Shown: positions 25,349 to 37,633 of the stretch, piece after piece
Layout of the letters: every line of letters begins with the position of its first letter
How positions within the stretch are numbered: position 1 is the stretch's first letter
Origin: Pseudopithomyces maydicus
Lineage: Eukaryota; Ascomycota; Dothideomycetes; Pleosporales; Didymosphaeriaceae
Direction of reading: 5' to 3'
Assembly (NCBI GenBank): GCA_026873275.1
Contig: JANTUC010000010.1
Location: forward strand, 310,001 to 374,000
Length of the DNA: 64,000 bases
The notes under the pieces: model-generated
Seen by the model: the letters and a program-made list of their open reading frames with translations, nothing else
Database searches by the model: none
What the model was told of the DNA's origin: nothing
Translations under genes and position numbers: made by a program

Positions 25349-26836
25349 TCAAGCTAATGGCTTCGGAGAAGAAGCCGGTGCCAGTGCCTTCCTGTACACC
25401 CAGTTTGCAAACTTGACGCTGGGCTCGTCGAACAGCCTCGTCACTATCTCTGCGGCCCACAAGTTGACCGGTATGATAATCAACTGGGGCGCCCAAAAAG
25501 CTAATTCCAGGCCCATCGGTCCTTTTCTTGACAGCGGAAATAAGTCTACCCATTGTGGGATCTTGTCTTTGTGTTCGTCTCTTGGTAGACCGACGGCTGC
25601 ATACAGGCGATCCGCCAAAAGCCAAAGAATTGGGCCATGCACCAGGTACAGGGCGAAGGAGATTCGCGCAAAGTATTGGCAGAAGCGGGTTTCGAAGAAC
25701 TGTTTCAACCAGGGGAGCCGTGGGACCGAGGAGACCGTGAATAAGGCGGCCCAGAACAGATAGAACCATTTGCCGTCAAACACGGCCTGAGGCTTTAGGT
25801 GGGAAAGCCATATCCACCCTGGTGATTTTCTCAGTATGCCCATGTAGTCGTCTCCGTCCCAGGATGGAGCACCGCCGAGGTACATTCCAGCGATGAAGAG
25901 ATGGAAGAAGATGAACTCCTTGAAATTTTCAAGCGCATAGAAAACGCGCGGCAATTTTTCGTTGAGCGCGAGCAGCTCGAGGTCACACAGTAGCATGCCA
26001 GCCATGAACATGGCGCCATACCATCCGTCGACAATGTACAGGAAGTAAAAAATAAGTCCTGTTTCGATCCATAATCTGGCGTTTCTTGTGCATCTGGAAA
26101 GAGCAGAGAGGGCTGTGTAGATGATGATTGATCCTTTGAACTCAATAGGTATTGACCATGAATGTGGGTGATACGATAGCGGAAATTCGTACATATCGCC
26201 GGTCAGAAAGACGAAACTGTAATTCTTGAAGGTGGTGTAGTAATTCCAAACGTCCTCGCGGAAAGTCTCTTTTTTCTCTCCATACGCAAGATATATTCCA
26301 GGGTAGTTTCTTAAAACCATACAGATGAAGCTGACTGCGATTACCGGAATATACAGTCGTAGCCAGCGTCGGAACAGAGCCGATCCTACACTGTCTGCAG
26401 CAACTTGGTGCTGTCCCTTATGAATCAAGCTGAGCGACTTGACCGAGAGGACATATCCTGAGATGACGAAGAAAATCGCCACGGCAAAGTGGCCACCAGA
26501 GAAAAAATGCCGGACGAAGGGTAGAGTAACAAAGTAATGCTTTCCTCCGAAGCCGAAAGACATCTCGTACACTTTGTTTGCGAACACGCCATGCGCCCAA
26601 AGTTGGTTGTGATGGATGCAGACGATCAGAGCAGCGAATCCACGGAGACCGTCGAGCCATGCTGTTGGTCTGAGTCGTTTTTTGGGACTACCAGAACGTT
26701 GATTTAGAAACTGGGGTCGAACAACGTCGAGACTCCATCTTGAAGGTCGTACGGATTTCCAGGCGAGTGTCGCGGAGTTCAAACTGACTTCATGCATACG
26801 ATCTTGGTCCAGAAGACCCTCGTACTTCTCGGGCAT
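25349..26836 (-). CDS. acyltransferase 3 family membrane protein
   Basis: This is a single exon of 495 aa. After a cytosolic N-terminus of about 60 residues comes the acyltransferase-3 signature AWLDGLRGFAALIVCIHHNQ, with the expected early histidine. Further hydrophobic helices include FAVAIFFVISGYVLSVKSL, LYIPVIAVSFICMVL and FARISFALYLVHGPILWLLA. Members O-acylate sugars, lipids or peptides in membranes. Many fungal members of this size are of unknown substrate. It sits between GT8 and GT32 glycosyltransferase genes, and its start faces the GT32 gene across about 810 bp. A role in acylating a glycan or glycolipid is inference only. Confidence 0.88.
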   Translation of the reverse strand: MPEKYEGLLDQDRMHEVSLNSATLAWKSVRPSRWSLDVVRPQFLNQRSGSPKKRLRPTAWLDGLRGFAALIVCIHHNQLWAHGVFANKVYEMSFGFGGKHYFVTLPFVRHFFSGGHFAVAIFFVISGYVLSVKSLSLIHKGQHQVAADSVGSALFRRWLRLYIPVIAVSFICMVLRNYPGIYLAYGEKKETFREDVWNYYTTFKNYSFVFLTGDMYEFPLSYHPHSWSIPIEFKGSIIIYTALSALSRCTRNARLWIETGLIFYFLYIVDGWYGAMFMAGMLLCDLELLALNEKLPRVFYALENFKEFIFFHLFIAGMYLGGAPSWDGDDYMGILRKSPGWIWLSHLKPQAVFDGKWFYLFWAALFTVSSVPRLPWLKQFFETRFCQYFARISFALYLVHGPILWLLADRLYAAVGLPRDEHKDKIPQWVDLFPLSRKGPMGLELAFWAPQLIIIPVNLWAAEIVTRLFDEPSVKFANWVYRKALAPASSPKPLA

Positions 26837-27647
26837 TGCGTAGGACGTAGCAGTAACGAAAATTAGGAGTGTATTTCTAAATGCTGGTGCATTTGTGATA
26901 GAAAAAGAATATGCTGAACAAAGTCGAAATCGGTGAAATCACGACTGACCAGGGACAAGATCAAGGCATCGACAATGGGAAACGCACGTATGCATGGAGA
27001 CCGCCGCACCTCGGAGGACTCAAAGCGGGACGTTGCAGCTGAATTGGGATGATTGGTCTATGACTAGTTCTTGAACAGGGGTCAGCTGCATGTGTGGGGA
27101 TAAAGTTTTGAGCCGGCTTCACATGCGGGGACACGGACTCGTAGTTCATCCTGGCATGTGAGTGGATCGTCAGTGCGGTCCCTGACAGCGCTGCCACCCG
27201 CCACCCGAAAACGGTGAAATGGTGTGCTGCAACCGCGGAGACTACCTATGTAAGCTTTAGCTTGGCGGTGGTACTATCCAAGTCTGCTCGTTTTCCCGGC
27301 GAGACCTGCGAGGTATCCGCATTGCACATGCAGTGCCCGAGCTCTTCCCTGACCGTTACAATATTGACCTGCCTTTCACGTACGATTCGAGTGTCTATCA
27401 TCGTTTGATTGGCCTATGCCTTCGACGTCATGTCACCAGCTGGCCGAGGCTCACAATCTCTAGCTGCGGATCGTGCTGGCCAAGGATTGTGGAGATGAGA
27501 GCTTAGGTACAAGGGACCTCATTGTGGGTATCGCCCCCATAGCTCTTCGTAGTAGGCAAAAGCCGCACAGCTGCAATATCCTTTGACACCAGCATGCGAA
27601 CGCGGTCTTTTAGACCTCCACCGCTGAAGCTCCATCTTAACACAAAG
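26837..27647. promoter_or_regulatory. divergent intergenic region, acyltransferase / GT32
   Basis: This 811 bp region lies between divergent start codons and must contain both promoters. I see no convincing TATA box or other named site. Confidence 0.4.
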
Positions 27648-28871
27648 ATGCCGGCTCACTCTCCTATTGCCTCCCACTTCAGGAGCAGACTGACCACTCA
27701 GGTCCGAAGGGTACTGCCTGCGTACCTTGCTGCCCTGTTCTTGATCCTCTTCTTCGCCAACACACACTTCTTCACCACACCCATTCGAGTCGCGCACAAG
27801 TACCGAAGAGAGTTGAGATACCAGCAGCCACTCCAAGCATCTACTACCACAATCCCAAAGAAGATTTGGCAAACGTGGAAACAAGGGCCGCTCACCTTCG
27901 AGCAACGAGACTCCGATACTGCAAAGACCTGGCCGGCAAAGAACCCGAACTACCGGTACGAGGTGTTGACGGATGACAATGCCCTTGAATATGTCGAAGA
28001 TCACTATGGCGTTCACGGTTTCAACCGACCGGACATCGTCGAGTTGTACCGCGAGCTCAACATCACCATAATCCGAGCCGACCTTCTCCGATATCTAATA
28101 ATGTACGCGGAAGGCGGAGTATACGCCGATATCGACGTCGAGTGCTTGAGACCAGTGCATCGCTTTATTCCTGAGCGCTACGACGAGCTGGAAGTCGACA
28201 TGATCATTGGTGTAGAGATCGACGAGCCCACCTTTGCGGACCATCCCATCCTAGGATCCAAATGCAAGTCCTTTTGCCAATGGACATTCGCAGCCAAACC
28301 TCGTCTGCCTGTCATGATGAGGCTAATCGAGAACATCCAAGAATGGATTCATGGGCTGGCCAAGGAGAAGGGCGTTCCAGTTGGACAGCTCGAGCTTGAC
28401 TTCAACGAGGTGATTAGCGGAACCGGTCCGTCTGCATTCACCGACGCAGTGCTTGCGCAAATGACAGCGCAAAACGGCGGGAAAGAAGTAACTTGGGACC
28501 CTTTCCACAACCTTGCAGAATCAAGACTCGTCAACGGAATCCTCGTGCTCAACGTCGAAGCTTTTGCCGCTGGCCAGGGCCATTCAGACTCAGGTAACCA
28601 CGACTCCCGGGGAGCGCTCGTGAAACACCATTACCATGCGTCGGGCTGGCCGACTCTCCACCCACGTCGCAACCACCCCATGTACGGCGAGGTAGAGAAG
28701 TGCAACTGGAAACCAGAGTGCGTTGCCGAATGGGTGAGTGCATCGTAACTAGTATCGTCATTCACTGGATACTCTGCTAACATGCACCAGGACAAGAACG
28801 TAGAAGAGTGGGATACCCTCTCGAAAGAAGAGCAAGACAAACGCCTTGCAAGCAAGCCGCCTCACCGATGA
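27648..28871 (+). CDS. glycosyltransferase family 32 (OCH1-like alpha-mannosyltransferase type)
   Basis: Exons are 27648-28733 and 28791-28871. The intron is GTGAGT...CACCAG with a TGCTAAC branch site. The start MPAHSPIASHF is preferred over an in-frame ATG 18 codons upstream because it places the membrane anchor (VLPAYLAALFLILFF) near residue 25. The catalytic region has PKKIWQTWKQGP, the conserved RADLLRYLIMYAEGGVYADI with the DxD-type metal site, and the terminal HHYHASGW. These match the OCH1/GT32 family, which adds mannose in the Golgi. The second exon encodes only about 26 residues. The true sugar and acceptor are unknown. Confidence 0.88.
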
Positions 28872-30302
28872 TTCTCTCGCATAAAGATATCCGTCTTAGA
28901 CGACCCAAGGGTTTAGAATAGACAGGACCCGCTGGCTTACGATATGATCCGCACATACAATAGCCAGAGCGCACGTCGGGCGCTCTGATACATACATACC
29001 TTTCACTCCGCCAATCAAGAGCAGTAGAGGGAGTGGAGACGAGTCATCGGATAGATGCACCGTTGGAGTTATATAGAACTGCCAAAGTATGCCCTGGACG
29101 CACTGGGATGATGAGTTCATGAAGGCAGCGTTGAGTTTGTGTGCGCAGCAGGAACGCACAAGGAGTTATAATACCCACATACATACTGAATCTTACTACA
29201 TGACGTAAATATTTCATGACCGCTCATAGAATTATTGGCATCCTCTTTTGCTCATGCAGCTTAGGAATATGTGGATACCGGCAAGGCTGCAGCCTTGGCA
29301 TCATGCTTGTCCATTCGAAGGGATGTCTAGCACCTGCACGTATGTGGGGATCAGGGTCCGGAAAAGCTCTTCGTCTAGTACACGGTGTTCGGACTCTATG
29401 TACCTAGGTGGATGTCCCCTCACGTGATATTCGGGTATTGGAAGCCGTCAGGTCCAATCTGGCTAGCTTCTCGACACATGCCTACATATCCTACTACACT
29501 AAGCAACCACCCATTTACGCCCACGAGCATGTTGCAGGTACAAATACAGGATGGCGCAACATGCAGGTCGTTATGTCTAGTCTATAATGGTAGTATTGTA
29601 GTATATCTCTCCAAGCTCGATTCCGACTGTTCGTCCCCTGCTAGCCACCTCTAGGCAGCAACAACGAGCGACACAATGAAACACTTTCAATTAATCTTTA
29701 CTGCCGTGCCCTTGTTGTACAGCTCTTGAACTGGGTTTTTACTGACGAAAAATAATTATCGTGCGTCTGGAGTGTAACGGGAAGTGGCTGTGCCATTGCT
29801 GCCTGCGCCAAGGTCAGCATGTAGCTACCTGCAGGCGTGCTAGGCAGACATTCCAGACGATAGCAATTGAGACACAATGATAGGCTACTGCCTGGATTCG
29901 CACGAAAATTTACCCTATGAGTGGATATGTGGGTGCAGTAGTCAGTCAGACATGTACTCACCGGTCAGGTTTCAGAAACTCAAGTCGCCATACTCATCTA
30001 TAAGAAGGGGAGCATCATCTATTGAAATAGACAGCTCTTTATCACTACTTGTTCTTTTGGAACGAGTAACCCTCGATCACTCCATCTGATTCTACTATTG
30101 TTCCTGTCGGAAACACAACTTGCCACTTGCTCTTGCTCAAGAGCAATCAACAAGCCGTCGCTTTCTCTGATTTCATTCAAAAAGACAAACTGTGGCTTCT
30201 TGCTTAAGAAAACACTTTCCAAATGTATATATCACGGCAACCTGCTGTATGAATGTACTGACAGAACACAGCAGACATAAGAGAAACGCAATTTCCGCCA
30301 AG
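28872..30302. other. gene-free region
   Basis: This is 1.4 kb with no frame of protein-like composition and no RNA gene I can recognise. It includes the promoter of the AAA ATPase gene. Confidence 0.5.
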
Positions 30303-32370
30303 ATGACTCAGAATACAGAGGAATCTGCCAAGAAGACCCAAGATGTCCAGGTGGGGTCGATTCGCGCCGTGAAGTACTTGTACAACCACTCTACTTCCCG
30401 AAGCCGAGGCTCAGCCAAATGGTCGGAGATCAAAGACTCTGTCCTCGAGGAGCGCCGAATGAAGGAGCTTGGTCAATCCCACTTCATTGTTCGACGCTAC
30501 TCCAAACAGAAGACCGATGAGGACGAGTACACATGGACTATCCACTCGGTTGAAATTAAAAGCCCTGCTCTGCAAGCGTTCCTTGACAAGATCTTCCATG
30601 ACTATCCTAGCCCGTGGGCTGATGACACACCATACGCATTTGTACCTCCCTATGGTCCCCTGATTCACCGATGGGAGGCTATACAAAATGCGGTCAAGGC
30701 AGAAACCAACAAGGACCTGAGGGAGGAGCTGGACATGTTTATCGAAGAGCTCGAACCACTTCTAGACGATCACCTCTCCTCACTACAGGAAGTCAGGCGT
30801 ACTTCGCTTCTAACTTTCGATCAGCTCTGGCTTGTGCTCGCCCCGGGAGAATTTGCAGTATCCCATACCGGAGGTAACACTTGTCTGTACAAGATGGTTG
30901 CGGCAAAACGTTACAACTATGGTGATGCTGGCTACTACGATGATGGCGACAACGAAAAGCCGTACTGGATCGTGACACTGGGACAGGTTGATTGGAACGG
31001 AAGCCAACATGGCTTCTCCGTCTCTGACACCAAGCTGCGCTACTACGAGGGAGTCAAGCTGATCCAGAGATTGTCGCATTACCCGGTCAAATTCGCCCCG
31101 GATCGTGAAAATTTGCAGAAGAAGCTCCTGCAGCGAGGCAGGAAGTTTGAGTCGCTTCGAGGATTCCATGTTACGAACGCTAAAGGGAAGAAGTTCGTGC
31201 CAACAAGATGCGGTCTTTCAGTTCAACCAATCAACGGTCGGTTTGTAGTAGATGCACATGCGTTTTATTTCTGCCAAAGCAAGGTTGCTCCAAAGCTGAC
31301 AGAGAGCATCTTGGATGCTTCTAATCAAGAAGAAGAGGAAGAGGAGGAAGATGAAGAAGACGAAGACGAAGACGAGTCAGACGACGAGAGCGGTAAAGAC
31401 ACTCCAGCTGAGAGCGAAGGGATTGAGGACAAGGGCAAGAGGAACGAGAATCTCAAGCCGCTCACGGATGACGAGTGCATGCTGGCGGCTCCCCGCGTGA
31501 TGGGATTCGACCTGCACGAAAAGGAGTGGTGTCTTGTCAATGTCGATGACATTCATGACCCAGAATGGAACGATCATCCTTATGACAATCTTGTGCTTAA
31601 GGAAGAGCAGAAGAAGCTCCTTATGGCATTCGCCGACAATCAAGTTCGCAACACGGGTTTTGATGACTTTGTGAAGCACAAAGGCGAAGGCACAATCATC
31701 CTTCTTGCTGGTCCACCCGGAGTAGGAAAGACTTTGACATCTGAGGCAGTTGCGGAGAAGTCAAGGGTGCCATTGTACATGCTGAGCGCAGGAGAACTCG
31801 GCAGCCGACCCGATGATCTAGAGGCCGGCCTGAAGAGAGCTCTTACGTGCTGCCAGCTGTGGGATGCCGTGCTCTTGATCGACGAGGCCGATGTCTTTAT
31901 GGAGTCTCGATCATCAAACAACTTGATCCGCAATGAGCTGGTATCCAGTAAGTCTGATTCATTCATAAATTCTATACATTCTAGTCTAACTCATGCAACC
32001 AGTCTTCCTTCGTCAGCTCGAATACTACCAAGGGCTACTCTTCCTGACCACCAATCGTATCTCGACAATCGACCCTGCTTTCAGGTCGCGCGTGGACCTG
32101 ATCCTTCCGTACCACGATCTCGATGAGAACGCTCGCAAGCAAGTCTGGAAGAACTTTGTTCGCAGGCTTCCTTCGCAGGATGTGCAGATGGTGGATGCTG
32201 ACTTCGATGAGCTGGCAAAGACACCAATGAATGGGCGAGAAATCAAGAACTTGATCAAGACGGCGCTCGTGTTGGCTGCGAAGGATAAGCCCCTCAAGAT
32301 GAGCCACTTCCAGGTTGTGTTGGGTATCCGCTCGGAAGTTGACCAACTAGAATTTGGGGTCCGCGACTAG
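30303..32370 (+). CDS. AAA-family ATPase with fungal N-terminal domain (DUF7025 type)
   Basis: Exons are 30303-31947 and 32003-32370, encoding 670 aa (intron GTAAGT...AACCAG). I chose the start at MTQNTEES because the context is AAGATGA. The alternative upstream start adds 37 unlike residues. The N-terminal half contains LLTFDQLWLVLAPGEFAVSH, typical of the domain found before AAA modules in large fungal families. An acidic tract of about 25 Glu/Asp follows near residues 342-366. The ATPase core shows Walker A LAGPPGVGKTLT, Walker B AVLLIDEADVFM and the arginine-finger region DPAFRSRVDL. These proteins are numerous in filamentous fungi and their roles are mostly unknown. Confidence 0.9.
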
Positions 32371-33034
32371 GTTATGCAAATAGCTTAGGGCTTTCAGCTA
32401 GATGGTGTTTTCCATTTTGAAGTTCTGTATTTCAATTGAGAGTAGTCACAATTCCTTGAATATGCTACTGAAACGACTGCAATGACGTTTTATCGAGGAA
32501 ATGGCGTGGGTTTCATTGAATCTGTTTATTTACCAATTCAAACGTTGCCAGATTTATATCGCGATCTCTGCCCCAAGATCTCTAATTTCAACCCAACTTG
32601 TCTTTGATGCTATCCTGTCCAGTATAGAAACGCGACAATCATGGTTTAACAAATGGGGATATCCCGTCAAGACGGCAAATCAACATCATAAGATTCGAAA
32701 GTAACACGTTGAGGATACGGCAATGCATTCCAGTATAGATTCGTCAGTGACGTACGGCGTGCAACGATTTTACTGGTCAGCTCGCCTACCAGCGCCCTTA
32801 ATCCGCCCGTTCGCCGCCCTTCCACCCCCTCGCAGTAATCGCCTTATCAAATAACAGTACCTTGTCTAATATAGTCACTTTAAGCCTAGCGAACTCTTTA
32901 GTTGGACGCAAGACGGTGATTCTCGATATAATTATCTACCGCTCCTTAGGGGCTGTTGTGGCCGACTTTTTTCTCTTGCGTTTGCCACTGCCATCTAACC
33001 AATATCAACCTTTTACCTCAAACTACTTTGCACA
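32371..33034. other. intergenic, no gene seen
   Basis: A 3' flank of the ATPase gene and the promoter of the acyltransferase gene. AT-rich in the first half. No feature is supported. Confidence 0.45.
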
Positions 33035-34506
33035 ATGGAAAACACCATGAAAGATTTTCAACTTTCTATCCTGGACCAGACCATGTTCAGGATGTATGTC
33101 CGACATCTCCTATTCTTCGAACTCCCAGATCCGGGAACCTTCGAGGATGCTTTCAAAGCATTGGAAGTGGGATTTGCAGCCACCATCCGACAGATTCCGT
33201 TTCTCGCGGGCGATGTGAAATTAGCAGATGTTCAAACAGGGCATCTTGCTCTCCAGTATCCGGAAGTCATCTCCGATGAGCTTCTTGATGAGCGATTCAC
33301 GATCAATTACAGTCAAGCTGGAAATCCAGAGCTAGATTACAGTAAGATGGAGAAAGCAGGGTTTCCTCCACTCCGTATATGGCGGGATGTGTTTTGTCCG
33401 GATCTTTTGCGGAATCATCCCGGACATGACGATGAATTCGCCGAAGGACTGATCAGTTTCAAGAAAGGAATGTCAGTCCCAGTGCTAGCTGCACAAGCAA
33501 CTTTGATACGAGGGGGTTGGTATTGAGTGTCTACTCGCATCACAGTGTGATCGACGGGACAGGTATCGCGAAGGTATACCAGATTTGGAGTGGCCACACG
33601 AAGAGGCATGACCGAGCACCTGCGCCGTTATCACGTAAAGATATTGTAGAGCTTCATGAAGATTTTGAGTCCCAGAGACGTTTACTCGACAAGCTAGCGG
33701 AAACATCAGATGCCGTCGATTGCCCAGAGGTCCGCTTCCCAGGCTCACCTCGTTTCGCTCCCAAGCTTCGACAAGAACCCTACAAGCTTGCTTCAAAAAT
33801 ATTCGTCTTCCCAGAAGCAACAATATCCGATCTGGCAACAAAACTGACAAAGGACACCAGTAGACGAATATCAACCTTTGCCGCACTTGCGTCCTTAATG
33901 TGGGCGAACATCGCCATCGCGCGCTCAGCAACTTTAGCGAAGCACAACATACTCAACACGAAGCTAGGCATCGCTTTCGACCACAGACGAAATTTCGACT
34001 CAGACTTCAAAGACACGTATCTCGGCAATTGTGTAACCGAAGTACAAGCCTCATGTCCTGTTTCAGAAATGCTCTTCAAAACATCGGACGATTCTATTTA
34101 CACGAAGCAACTTGCTGCTGCTGCGCTAGCCATATCAGAGAAGCTGGAGTCCATTGACTTGGACTGGCTCAAACCGCGTCTGAACTTGTTCTCCCGGACA
34201 CCTAATCCTTGGAAACTCCGATGTGATGCTGATGAAATGAACGGCCCTGATCTTTTCGTCACAAGCTGGATGTATATCGGTACAGATTGTGCGTGGGGCA
34301 TACCAGGAACAACTACGGATGGTCCTGTCGCAATTAGGAAGCCACAGGCCCCTGTGGAAGGGCTAATTCACTTTCTGCCAAAGGTCAGGCAAGAAAACGG
34401 TTTCCCGGCCTTGGATGTGTTGTTGTGTTTGGAGGAGTGGGAGATGGAGAGACTCGTGAGGAGGTTGGAAGGTGAGAGATGGGCGGTCAGGATAATTGAT
34501 GCTTGA
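33035..34506 (+). CDS. BAHD/trichothecene acetyltransferase-like acyl-CoA transferase (one frame break)
   Basis: The protein shows the catalytic HHxxxDG motif as SHHSVIDGTG and begins DFQLSILDQTMFRMYV, typical of fungal transferase-family (PF02458-like) enzymes that move acyl groups from CoA to alcohols or amines of secondary metabolites. The DFGWG-type structural motif is replaced by DCAWGIPG near the C-terminus. The frame breaks at G run 33512-33516, just before the HHSVIDG motif. One extra G gives RGGLVLSVYSHHSVIDG and a 490-residue protein. Without it the catalytic motif is lost, so the break decides whether the gene works. It neighbours a Zn2Cys6 regulator and a decarboxylase-like gene. 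Confidence 0.85.
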
Positions 34507-34943
34507 AAGGATGGATGACGGTCGTGTGGAGGAGTCATTGGAAAATTTATCATTACTTGCAAGCAGTAGAGAGACCAGACAATAGGCTTTTACCAATGCG
34601 ATTATGTGCGTTCAAAATAGGTTTCATCCTCCTAACCATATCATGGACAAGTCTAGTCTCTTCTCTTAGCGAACCTGTGTGGTACGTCGAGCTAGTGGGG
34701 AGTACCTGATTTATGATGGATCCTATATTGTTTTGTCTTTCTGTTATTGAACATGCTTCCGGAATTCTAGGGGGCTATGCAGGTAATGTCTTCCGAAATA
34801 TATACATATTAAACCTGCTTCACATGGGAGACGCGCAGTCCGAGAATGACGCGCCTTACCCAATATGAAACCCGAGTAATGCTTCCACATCAGCAATGAA
34901 CATCTTATAAAACCAATACATCAACCTCCCATCGAACACCCGA
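34507..34943. other. intergenic between convergent genes
   Basis: This region lies between the acyltransferase stop and the stop of the Zn2Cys6 gene. No gene is seen; both 3' UTRs are expected here. Confidence 0.5.
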
Positions 34944-37011
34944 TCAAAGCGTAGGATTGTCCAACCAAAGAGAATTCGCGTCGAACCACTGAAAATTCCA
35001 AAGAAGATCACCAAAGTTAATCCCTTGATTTTGCACTCCTCCCGAAAGCATCTGGTCATTCTCATAAAGCAGAGACCCACAACTTCCTGATGAAGTACCC
35101 GCAACTAGAATTTATCAGCATCATCTTTTGCATTTCCAAGAGAAAACAGCCACTCACCTCCTGTCCTCGCCTCTTTCGCCCTCTTCACAGTCTCCTGGAA
35201 ATTCTCAAGCTGCTTCTTAGCCCCCTTGCCCCATCAATCTGCCACTGGTGGCCCTCAAGTACTTGGAATGCCTTAGCAATCATGGAACAGTAGTAATCGC
35301 CGCCGAATTCGATTTCGGCTCCTACTTCGGGGACGAGCGATGCGGCGATGATGACTGTAGCTGCGGATATGACTAGGAAGACTACGGTTGAGCTCATGAT
35401 GCGGTAGTCGGATGCTAGATTTTCGTGCAGCATGTTGATTGCTGATACTGAGGTTTGGAGGGATAGATTTGCTACGGCGCGTTGGAGGGTGGTTTCGGCC
35501 GAGGATGGTGTTGATTTGGATGCGGGTGATGAAAAGTATTTGCGTGCGGAGGCTAATAGGTAGGGGCGGAGGAGGACAAGGCGAACGTTGAATATCCTGT
35601 GTGTTGGAAGTAAGACTGGAGTGAACAATTATTTACACTGGATTGCTAGTTGAGACTTACCTCACCATCACTGCTTCGGCTTGCATCTTGAACATTTGAT
35701 CTTTTGGTGTGATGATTTCTCCTGGCATGTCATGCTTCAGCTGATCAGGTAGACTTTGCTCAATTGTATCAAGCCTTTCGTTTAATTGAAGAGTTTCTGC
35801 GAGCTCATGAAGGCCAAAATCGATATTGATCGACTCCCCATCAACCGTCCGAGCACCATCCAGCACTTCATTGATTTTAGCCGAGACCAAGAAAGCGTCT
35901 ATGACGGAAGGCGTCGAAGGAGGTTGATGTCCATCATCATGTTCGGTGAGATATTCGTCATCGATCGCCTCTGGAAAGGGTATATTCTTATCGAGCCCCA
36001 ATATGAAAGTTCTCCCAAACAGAGCAGATACTAGTCTGGATTTTTTGTTAACGATTTGGGGCAGCAGCAGTTGAAAGAACCTCCCCACCGTTCAAGAAGT
36101 AAGCAGTGGTGCCACGCACGCTTATACATCTCTCGATTGATCTGAGAATCCATAGTCTGATCAACACGCATAAGCTGTCCCAATGCTAGCGTAGTTCGCG
36201 TAGCCAACGCCAACGTATTTGAGCACCGGTAAGAGTATTTAGTGTACGTGAGATAAATCGTAGTCAGAATGAGGCATTGCACAGCTTCAATACTGGGGAA
36301 GTCCAGGGCATCCAAAGGCATGAGTTTTCGCACCCGCTGGTAGAAAGTGTCTGCCGTTCGTAACTTCAGGTGCGGTTCGATGCTCGAGTTGTTGAGGCTA
36401 CCCAGAGCGAACACAATATTGAGCACAGCATGAAACCGAGCCTCAACAGCTAGACTTTGCATGCTGGATTGCGATTTTGCCTCCCACAAACGACTGTACC
36501 TTCGGTGGAAGGTTGGCATATGCAACGCAGGAAACAAAGGATACACATATGTCTCGAAGCAATACACTAAGCCGTCCGCGACTGCCCTGGGAGGCATGAC
36601 CATGGACCCGAAGTCGGTCTCAATTGGCTCGTGCTGTTCTGCGTGTGAAATTATTGAAGAGCTAGGGCCAGCAGACCGAGTAATCTGTTGGATGAAGTAT
36701 GTGGTCTGGTGCTCTACAAATGGTCGCTCGCGACTGTTATCGGACGCATAGTTGTCAATAGTCGTAGTATGTGACGGTGCAGCGAATGCGCGTTGTTCTA
36801 ATTGTCGTAACCTCTCCTGGATATCCGACAAATTGCCAGCTGTAACTGCTACTGTTGTATCGTTGTATTCACATATGGCGTGTTTCTCGACACAAGGGGA
36901 GCACACTGGACGTAGACCATCACAGCGCGTCTTCTTTGCCCGGCACAGTTTACATGACTCAGCAACTTTTCGCCGTTTTCGCGGCGCTGCGGACTCGGAA
37001 CCGGGTGGCAT
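34944..37011 (-). CDS. Zn(II)2Cys6 transcription factor with fungal-specific regulatory domain
   Basis: Exons are 37011-36089, 36035-35661, 35596-35158 and 35104-34944. The introns have GTGGGG, GTAAGT and GTGAGT donors. The N-terminal zinc cluster reads CKLCRAKKTRC then CSPCVEKHAIC, with exact C-x2-C-x6-C-x6-C-x2-C-x6-C spacing. The middle homology region follows (YPLFPALHMPTFHRRYSRLW; ALATRTTLALGQL; IPFPEAIDDEYL). The C-terminus reads WFDANSLWLDNPTL, a common ending in this family. One missing base is inferred at the C run 35221-35225. Restoring it gives 632 aa. The gene is divergent from the amidohydrolase at 37634 and convergent with the acyltransferase, so it may regulate one or both. Confidence 0.88.
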
Positions 37012-37480
37012 TGAAATGAGTTCAGTAGAGCTAAGTGGCGTGAAGCTCGCGGAAGACGAGGGACGTGGGATGTAATCTGCCGGGTTCTACTGGAGATGAT
37101 GCGGGTGGTGTGTAACCGGTCGGAATGTTCCGCGAAGTCGGATCGTTCCGCGGCTGAGAACTGCGCAGCTTCCACCATAAGCACCTTTCTCGCATCGAGT
37201 GCTATCCTAATGAAGGATAGCTGAGCATCTACGTTGGATACCTTACGTCAATGATTTGAATATTCCGTCTCACGTCAATTAGCCACTGTGCTTGAATAAG
37301 CTTGACATCCACTTCCGCTCCAATCCAGCCCATTTTTCGCTCGATGTCGGGACCGAAATCTCATCAACGCATGAGTCGTACGTGGGCATCGTACGAAGTG
37401 ACGATGAAAATGAGATCACAGGTCGGCCTCGCGCTCGAGACGACAGCGAGTCAGCGACATGTCAAGAACTGTGGTTGTTC

Positions 37481-37488
37481 TATATAAA
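37481..37488 (+). promoter_or_regulatory. TATA box of the amidohydrolase gene
   Basis: TATATAAA stands about 146-153 bases before the start codon at 37634 on the coding strand, a usual distance for fungal genes with a 5' UTR. Confidence 0.6.
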
Positions 37489-37536
37489 CGCGACAATCGT
37501 CGTCGTTCTCAGATCCAACACAATCAACCAGAGCAT

Positions 37537-37537
37537 A

Positions 37538-37604
<67 letters not shown>
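37537..37604 (+). repeat. (AC)9(AG)25 compound microsatellite
   Basis: Nine AC units at 37537-37554 run directly into 25 AG units at 37555-37604. The tract lies between the TATA box and the ATG at 37634, so it is probably transcribed as 5' UTR. Confidence 0.9.
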
Positions 37605-37609
<5 letters not shown>

Positions 37610-37633
37610 AGCCTTGAGTTCCTATACCAAACC

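Larger units (their letters stand above)
37012..37633. promoter_or_regulatory. divergent promoter region, Zn2Cys6 factor / amidohydrolase
   Basis: This 622 bp region lies between divergent start codons. It contains several CGG/CCG-type trinucleotides, the class of half-site bound by Zn2Cys6 proteins, but no clear symmetric pair that I can defend. It also contains the TATA box and microsatellite listed separately. Confidence 0.45.
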
